Made by a program: the position numbers and the translations under genes. A model generated the notes under the pieces. That model worked only from the letters and a program-made list of their open reading frames with translations, made no database searches and was not told the DNA's origin. DNA of 64,000 nucleotides from Tenodera sinensis (taxonomy: Eukaryota; Arthropoda; Insecta; Mantodea; Mantidae). The stretch's first letter is position 1; every line of letters begins with the position of its first letter. The stretch covers positions 275,684,888 to 275,748,887 of the forward strand of contig CM060964.1 of assembly GCA_030765045.1 (NCBI GenBank). Direction: 5' to 3'. Positions 58,079-64,000 of the stretch are shown in pieces.

Positions 58079-58504
58079 TTTTTTTTTTCTTTTTTCTTTG
58101 TAAATATTTATTTAAGGTCGTTTTGACAGCACGGTCTTATCACGACCATACATAGTAATACATTGTGGATATTAATTTACAATTATATGTACATATATTA
58201 TATTATGTTGACATTTTGAAAGTTTTATGTTCTTCATAAATTGTAGGTAGAGTCTTGCTGATCATATTTGGTGTATTGACTGCATGATGAAGACTGGAAA
58301 TGCCGGCTTACTGTCTATATCTGCTGTATTGTGGGCAATCTATAAGGATGTGGTGGATGGTTAGAGGAATATCACAGTTGGCACAATTTGGAGGTTGGTC
58401 CTTGGTGAGAAGATGACTGTGTGTTAGTTTGGAGTGTCCAATTCTAAGCCCAGTGATGTTAACTTGATCTCTTCTTTTCAGTCTTTGGAGATGCAGAAAA
58501 GGTT
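58079..58504 (-). mobile_element. Short 5'-truncated I-type LINE inside R
   Basis: On the minus strand it reads RRDQVNITGLRIGHSKLTHS, then CANCDIPLTIHHILIDC, the C-terminal finger (C-X2-C-X7-H-X4-C) of ORF2, the same layout as at 38400-38480. A stem-loop (58116-58147) and poly-A (T run from 58079) follow. ATGTTAG at 58072-58078 and 58505-58511 is the likely TSD. Only the last ~420 bp of the LINE are present. Confidence 0.8.
58116..58147 (-). promoter_or_regulatory. LINE 3' UTR stem-loop
   Basis: In RNA sense GGTCGT pairs with ACGACC. The loop reads GATAAGACC...GTCAAA, as at 56280-56311. Confidence 0.65.
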
Positions 58505-58655
58505 ATGTTAGTTTTATTTAACTTAAAGTCTTAGTATATTCATAGAATTAGAGTGTACCGATTATTTCTAGCAATAGAATAGATAATGAGATAATGGTTT
58601 TTAACCGACTTTTCTTTTTTGATTTATGATGTCCAGACTGAGAGACAGACAGACA

Positions 58656-58664
<9 letters not shown>

Positions 58665-58730
<66 letters not shown>

Positions 58731-58733
58731 ACA
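58665..58733 (+). repeat. (CA)n microsatellite
   Basis: A CA run with one CATA interruption near the right end, flanked by GCGCGCG and GGGCGCGC. It is the counterpart of the (TG)n at 8021-8073. Confidence 0.95.
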
Positions 58734-58890
58734 CGGGCGCGCAAGCGTGGACTTTTATCTAAAAATGCTTTTCTTTTTAATTCAGGGGTCTTCAAAACAT
58801 ATTTTCGGTGAAATCTTGACATCGAATTTTTGGGTGGAATACAATGCTTCCTCTAGTTACTATAAGTAGTAGAGAAAGTGAAAATACAAG

Positions 58891-60164
58891 TAGATGCAAA
58901 CCATCGTCATTGTGGTCATATCATTCTGTGTTAAAGAAAACTTTATGAGATACAAATCTTTTATGTAGTTGTTGAGAATTTTTTTAATTACTAATACTTG
59001 ATGTCGAGTTTCACAAATGAAATGAAAAGGTTGTAACAATAGATTAGAAGGTTTTAGTTCACTAGTGTTTAGGTTGCTGGGAACGTCGAGACAAACATGG
59101 TTTGTATGGTAGTAGCGGATAAATTTAATTTGAGGTTTCAGCTGCCCAACATACATAATGTCCCCTTCCGACTGTTTAAAGTTCCTTCATTGCCCATTGG
59201 AAGGCCTAGATGCGAGGACAAAGGTAGACGTTGATTCCTTTCATTTCCTGTTTTACCTTATTAAATGCTAAGCGTAAATTACTATCTTAGGTCGTAATAT
59301 ATTTGTCATTATGCTTTATTAGATGCTTCTCACTCATGTTACATCTACTGCAGTGAATATTTGTTTGCATATTGCTGCATATATGCATGTTTCAAGCATA
59401 TTCAAAATTTTCCAACCACTACCATATACCTACCCATGCTCCAATGAAATCTTAGCAGAATCAGAAATAGATCAGAAAAACAAAGAATTACTCCAAGCGC
59501 GACATTGACATGGGGATAGGGGATTTAATGGAAATATATCCTGTTATAATAAATGAACGATGCCTAACATAGGTAAACAATTTGCAGGTTTCCATAGAAA
59601 GAAAGTTGCATTACCATCTTGGTTCTAAAACATTATAACTTATAGGAATGATTTCCATCTTTGAATGTTAATATATTTAATCAGCTGGAAACCGTGTGGG
59701 TTCAACTGCGTGTTCACCTTCAACAAATGTTAAACAAGTTCACAAAAATGACAACATATACCTATGTTTTTAAATACAAGGTCGCTATGGATAAGATAGA
59801 CATGATATTTTTACGTACAAAAACCGGTGCTAATAAGAGACGGAATGGCTGAATGCCAGAAAATTGAAACCTACGTACAAAATTTGCCTTTTGCGTCATT
59901 ACAATTTCTTTTAAACGTTGAAGGAGAACAGTTCCAAAAGCGCTGTTACTAATTCATATGATTTCATTTATCTGCATAACGAGATGTTTCGCTTTTTACT
60001 ATCTCTTCCGTATACCTGGAGCAAGTTCCCATTTTAGGGAGTGATATCCTTGTGCGTGTACGTCAAAAATGAGAATTTGGATAAATATCACATTTTATAC
60101 TTAAACTGTACACCTTTTAAGGACGCAAAACCAAATTTTTAGCATATTCCCCGCATTGTGCGTC
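58891..60164. other. Intergenic, nothing recognised
   Basis: AT-rich. Frames at 58860-59156, 59323-59508 and 59661-59852 lack recognisable domains. Confidence 0.4.
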
Positions 60165-60602
60165 CTGTGGCACTATGGCTCTTTGAGGCAGCCTTGGCCT
60201 ACCGCCCAGCCGCTGGATCCCCCACCTCTACCCACTACAGGTGTCATGAGCAGGGTCCAGTGGTGGAGAGTGGGACGTGGTCAGTGCCCCAAGCCCTCCC
60301 AGACAGAATATGTAGTCTTTGTAACCGGAGTTGATCATACAGAGGAACCAGGATGGGTGATCAGCCCGAAGCCTGATGTGAGAGCGAGAAGGTGATGATA
60401 AGAAATGATGGCGAAGGATGATAGGAAAGGTGATAATGGAGCAATTGGTGGAATCATGGCGGGGGAAACCGGAGAACCCGGAGAAAACGCGCCCCTGCGC
60501 CGCTGTGTCCACCACACATCCCACGTGCAGACGTCTGGGATCGAACCTGGGTAGCTTTAGTGAGAGTCAAGTAGTCTAACCGCTTGGCCACGGCACGGCC
60601 AT
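60165..60602 (-). repeat. tRNA-derived SINE family A, longest copy
   Basis: Read on the minus strand: GCCGTGGCCAAGCGGTTAGA (A box), AGGTTCGATCCCAG (perfect B box), core CGTTTTCTCCGGGTTCTCCG, a TCATCACCTTCTCGC region, then the GTGGGTAGAGGTGGGGGATC module and TTGGC. This copy links the tRNA head, the core and the GGTGGGGG module, so it defines the full layout of the family (about 440 bp). Confidence 0.8.
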
Positions 60603-61007
60603 TATTCTCCCCTTTACAAACGTTTAATTGGGAGAAGTTTCGCTGCTTTGTTTATCTTTTATTAAACATTGGTCTAGCAGTTATCGGTAATACTTGGACA
60701 ACCATTCATACTGACCAAAACAAGGAAAAAGTTATGTAAGCATATGCTTTAATTACCTCATTTTGGGGATGATTATATTAAAAGGGCATTTTGCAATAAT
60801 GCATTATTTATCTCCTCATAGGAAGTGTTCAATATGTCCTCATTTCGTAGAAAGTCACATAAAATATTCAAAATCCTGTCCGCTTGCTTCTACACAAGCA
60901 AGAACTCCTCGGATCGCAGCGTTTCAAAATCTCCACAATGAGTTTCTCAGATTTTCTAAGATTTTTTCGGTTGCGTTTAACGCTCACTTTTACTAAACGC
61001 GGCACCG

Positions 61008-61196
61008 CAAGCGGTGACACTGATGATACATGGCACGAAGATACAACGATGGAATGAGATGGCGGGGGAAACCGGAGAACCCGGAGGAAACCCGCCCCTG
61101 TGCCGCTTTGTCCATCACAAATCCCACCTGGGATCGAACCCGTGCCACTTTGGTGAAAGGAAATGTGCTAACCACTCGGCCACGGCGCGGCCATTG
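61008..61196 (-). repeat. tRNA-derived SINE family A, short copy
   Basis: Minus-strand order: GCCGTGGCCGAGTGGTTAGC (A box), GGGTTCGATCCCAGG (B box), CGGGTTTCCTCCGGGTTCTC, then CCCCCGCCATCTCATTCCAT. It ends soon after the core, at ATCATCAGTGTCACC. Confidence 0.8.
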
Positions 61197-61309
61197 CTCC
61201 TTCATAAACTGTTCTTGCATTCGGAATTTCCGTTCACATAAAATAATTCTTTTACATGTACCAACAAGTAAAAATCCATGCGACTGGATTTCAGAGAACG
61301 CCATCAGGT

Positions 61310-61400
61310 TTTTTAGGTTTTTTCTTGGTTTCCTCGAGTCGGTAGGCGAATGCTGGGGTGGTTCCCCTTCTACTTCGAATTTGCTGTCCATAAGTCTCTA
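61310..61400 (+). repeat. SINE body module
   Basis: TTTCTTGGTTTCCTCGAGTC and GGCGAATGCTGGGGTGGTTC match 7540-7575 and 39600-39625. No tRNA head is recognisable upstream. Confidence 0.5.
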
Positions 61401-61639
61401 TCGCCATCTTTTCCTAACATAAGAGATGGTGACTTTTCGCAAATGCGATATAGCACGAAATGTTCATTAAGGCTTATACTCTTATATTTTCATTTTTTAC
61501 GACCTGTAAACCGCTGTTAAGTGCACATTGAAAATCTGATAAAATGAGAAATCGACTCAAAATGCTAAAATTATTCTAAAATGCAATATAAATGCGAAAT
61601 GGTTTCTTTTTTAACTGAAGATGTAAAAAGCAAAAGGGA

Positions 61640-61960
61640 AACATGTTTATGAAACATCAGCTTAAGTGCAACAAATATTTAATTAGTCCTATGGTGAAAA
61701 TGCGAAAAACATTTTATTCTCTCAAGAGGTTAGTAAAGATTTTAACCCTGCCACAGTGGCCAAGTATAGTCAACATATTTGAGAAATTTAAATTAAAACA
61801 AAAGAAAGACCGATCATTTTTAATTTTCGATTTGCATACTTTTTATTTCACTTTTTATGAATATTTTTCGTTCCGATCTGGTAGTAGAAACTACGCAGAA
61901 ACATAAAGAACATATGGCTACAAATTCTTTTGGCTGTTGAATTCAAATTGTCAATTTTTG
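61640..61960 (+). repeat. Dispersed repeat S, copy 2
   Basis: TCTCAAGAGGTTAGTAAAG, TATAGTCAACATATTTGAGA and GGTAGTAGAAACTACGCAGA match 51960-52340 in the same order, at lower identity. The 87-codon frame at 61643-61906 is not domain-bearing. Confidence 0.5.
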
Positions 61961-62234
61961 CTTATGCAGTTCTGCAATATGCTATGTTCCTCTCACGAGA
62001 ACGTGGCTGTAAGGAATGAGCTTGACATCAACAAGTATAGTGTTTCCTGAGAAAGATTACAGCTACAGTTTCAACATATCAACAAGGGTTAGGTCTCTTA
62101 AAAAATATATGCTCTTGTGCTAAATAATACTGGCAAACTAACGTGCAAGAATCACGACAAACTATTTATGCAGCGACATTTTGTAAATTTGAAAATCTTT
62201 TACTAAGACTTTTACAAAACTATTCTCAACTCAG

Positions 62235-62374
<140 letters not shown>

Positions 62375-62453
62375 CGATATATTTTAATATAACAACACAG
62401 AACGCAAAAGTAGGATACCTTTTAAAGCGCATCATATAGTCTATTCTCTAAGT

Positions 62454-63279
62454 CAGAGGTATTCAACCCTTTTACTCCTCGTACTCTCCAGGACAACTTT
62501 CCATTACAGTCTGTAACCCTAGGCTGTGCCCTAGAGTTACCCTTAATTCAAATAATACTCGTACATAACCATATCTGAAATAGGTTATAAAAGTTGTAAC
62601 TTATTAAATACTACAAAAGGGAGGGTTATGCTCTGTAAAATAAATACAGCAACTACGCTACAGATAGCACAAACAAAAACATTATATGAATTTGTGTATG
62701 TTTGTGACCTGTTAATGAGGAGGTTGAGTTTGCTTTGTGGACACCAGTTTCTCTATTAGTGACTGAGTCTTCGTTTGTGTATCAATGGTGATTCAGGATT
62801 CAAGCGATTTTTCATCGTTTGCTTCATTGATTTTACGTTTTTCTCTTATAATAAATTTATCCATCCTGGAAAAAAAGTTAAAATATGTGGTACCCTACCA
62901 CAATAATAAAAATAAAAATAAATTCAACGGCGATAATCTGCACATAAGTTGACACTTGTTATTGTTGGAGTTTGAAACAAAGAGTACAAATCATTAGCAA
63001 GCGCAGTTGTAAGATATTCTACGTAGAGTAAGTAGAAGGGATCCTTGGTCTAAGGGCAGTTCAAATCTCTCTTGGCTGAAATATTTTTCACTATTTGTGA
63101 TCATTCAGGAAACTTATTCTACTAACTATGCGTACTAAATTTTACTATTTTTCGTTATTTTTGACCATTTAGGAAGCATATTATGCCACTATATGCGTAT
63201 CTATTTAAAATGTTACGTACCTGCTAAGTAGCCTTCAAGTACCCCTGGGGTACGAGTACCCACAGGTTGAATATCTCTG
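62454..63279. mobile_element. Non-autonomous hAT element (826 bp)
   Basis: Termini CAGAGGTATTCAACC (62454) and GGTTGAATATCTCTG (ends 63279) are inverted repeats with one mismatch, of the CAGNGGTTCTCAAC type common in hAT elements. They are flanked by a perfect 8 bp duplication, CTCTAAGT (62446-62453 and 63280-63287). There is no transposase ORF. Its ends differ from those of the 32-35 kb hAT, so a different transposase moved it. Confidence 0.9.
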
Positions 63280-63556
63280 CTCTAAGTGAGCCTAACGTAC
63301 TTTTAATACTATGCTTCTTGAGCTATTCTTCCATGAAACCTAATCAACGCTCAAACAAGCAAACAAAGTTTTTGGCTTCAAGGCTTACATTATACAAATT
63401 GGTATCAATTATTCATACACAATATAAAACTAATCCCTTCAAAATCAGTTTAATTATTTATATAGGTGCAGGTTAAGATGGACGATCTATATGCAAAGCG
63501 TTGAGAAGAATAACTCTTCTATTTTAAATAAATATTTGAAACGAAAATAAAATGTT

Positions 63557-63557
<1 letters not shown>

Positions 63558-63596
<39 letters not shown>
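63558..63596 (+). repeat. Poly-T tract (39 nt)
   Basis: An uninterrupted T run. It could be the reversed tail of a minus-strand retroelement, but 63597-63720 shows no recognised LINE or SINE sequence. Confidence 0.9.
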
Positions 63597-63738
63597 CCTC
63601 CCTGGGTTTGAAGGTAATTAGGACATCAGAGATGGTATAGCGGGATAATGTGTCTTAGGGTTGACAATGTTACGGACATATTCTTTTTGGCATTGTAAAC
63701 TGAGGAATCATATAAACGAACGAATCTTGGTTGTGCTT

Positions 63739-63754
63739 TTTATTTACTTTTATT
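63739..63754 (-). terminator. Two AATAAA polyadenylation signals
   Basis: Minus-strand AATAAA at 63744-63739 and 63754-63749, about 120-135 bp after the stop codon of the minus-strand frame ending at 63873. The spacing fits a short 3' UTR. In AT-rich DNA such hexamers are common, so support comes mainly from position. Confidence 0.4.
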
Positions 63755-63872
63755 TTGCTAAAATGGTATACTTAATACAATTACACACCACTCTGGTATG
63801 TTGCACAACTCAGCGCGGCAGTTCGCAGAAGTTTTGACGATTACGAATGCCGGTGCGATGACAGTAGAGAAA

Positions 63873-64000
63873 TTATACAGGAATGCCAATTGCTTCACTC
63901 CAGGCGTCCATAGACTGAACAGTGAGCAGGTCTTGAATCACAAGTTCGTCATTGTGGTTTAGATAAAGGCATCCACTATCCAACTTCACTTTCCTGTCTC
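63873..64000 (-). CDS. Candidate last coding exon of a gene
   Basis: The minus strand enters from the right window edge with an open frame of 41 sense codons, reading KLDSGCLYLNHNDELVIQDL and ending DAWSEAIGIPV, then TAA (63875-63873). The composition is balanced and protein-like, with acidic and aliphatic residues and no repeat character. Two AATAAA hexamers follow. I do not recognise the family. It may be the C-terminus of a host gene, or of a transposon protein whose main part lies outside the window. Confidence 0.4.
   Translation of the reverse strand, partial: DRKVKLDSGCLYLNHNDELVIQDLLTVQSMDAWSEAIGIPV

Larger units (their letters stand above)
57365..58890 (-). repeat. R-family copy, minus strand, split by a LINE
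   Basis: The two parts (57365-58078 and 58505-58890) together give about the length of the 7870-8860 copy, in the same order on the opposite strand: CACATGACTTCCTCTACTAT, a GGTCCCGTTCTCTTTGCAC block, GTCTATCTCTTACGGTTTAC, a CTACATAGGCTATAGC block, then (CA)n and GAAATCTTGACATCGAATTT. Confidence 0.7.

Overview
The window is accessory, repeat-dense DNA from a eukaryotic nuclear genome, most likely an arthropod and probably an insect. The reasons are two I-superfamily LINEs with APE, RT and RNase H domains, an RTE-type LINE, tRNA-derived SINEs, hAT and mariner-type DNA transposons, a Ty3/gypsy-like LTR element, and long microsatellites. I see no operons, Shine-Dalgarno sites, CRISPR arrays or rRNA genes. 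No host gene can be named with confidence. Two short stretches look like possible host exons: 30271-30398 (minus, strong splice donor) and 63873-64000 (minus, a C-terminal coding end followed by two AATAAA signals).

Layout. 1-4572: two ~2 kb trinucleotide-like arrays of opposite strand sense (AGT-rich, then ACT/ACC-rich) around ~430 bp of unique DNA. 6272-6886: a foldback element with ~220 bp inverted arms. 7870-8860: a full copy of a ~1 kb dispersed repeat, called family R here. 8941-11520: a decayed RTE LINE on the minus strand. 14170-15505 and 21552-23870: a duplicated array of ~120 and ~178 bp units, split by a full-length I-type LINE (15506-21551, minus) with an 11 bp target-site duplication (TSD). 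24-30 kb: R copies, SINE pieces and simple repeats. 30973-38992: a second, 5'-truncated I-type LINE (plus), interrupted by a 2868 bp hAT transposon (32294-35161) with a perfect 8 bp TSD. 39-42.7 kb: a 20 bp minisatellite and several SINEs. 42803-45561: a young non-autonomous LTR retrotransposon with nearly identical LTRs and one long gag-like ORF. 46-50 kb: a tRNA-like SINE, a mariner transposase fragment, an LTR-like piece and another LINE fragment. 54-57 kb: a SINE, a third I-type LINE fragment and a head-to-head pair of tRNA-Thr-like SINEs. 57-59 kb: an R copy split by a short LINE insertion. 60-62 kb: more SINEs. 62454-63279: a non-autonomous hAT element with an 8 bp TSD. 63.7-64 kb: the possible gene end.

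The elements give a relative history. Family R is old and serves as a landing site. SINEs, LINEs and LTR elements sit inside R copies, hAT sits inside a LINE, and a LINE sits inside the satellite array. The LTR element looks youngest: I found three substitutions between its LTRs. Four I-type LINE copies end in a stem-loop whose paired bases differ while loop motifs are kept, the best candidate here for a conserved functional RNA structure. All boundaries and similarities were read by eye; no database was searched.
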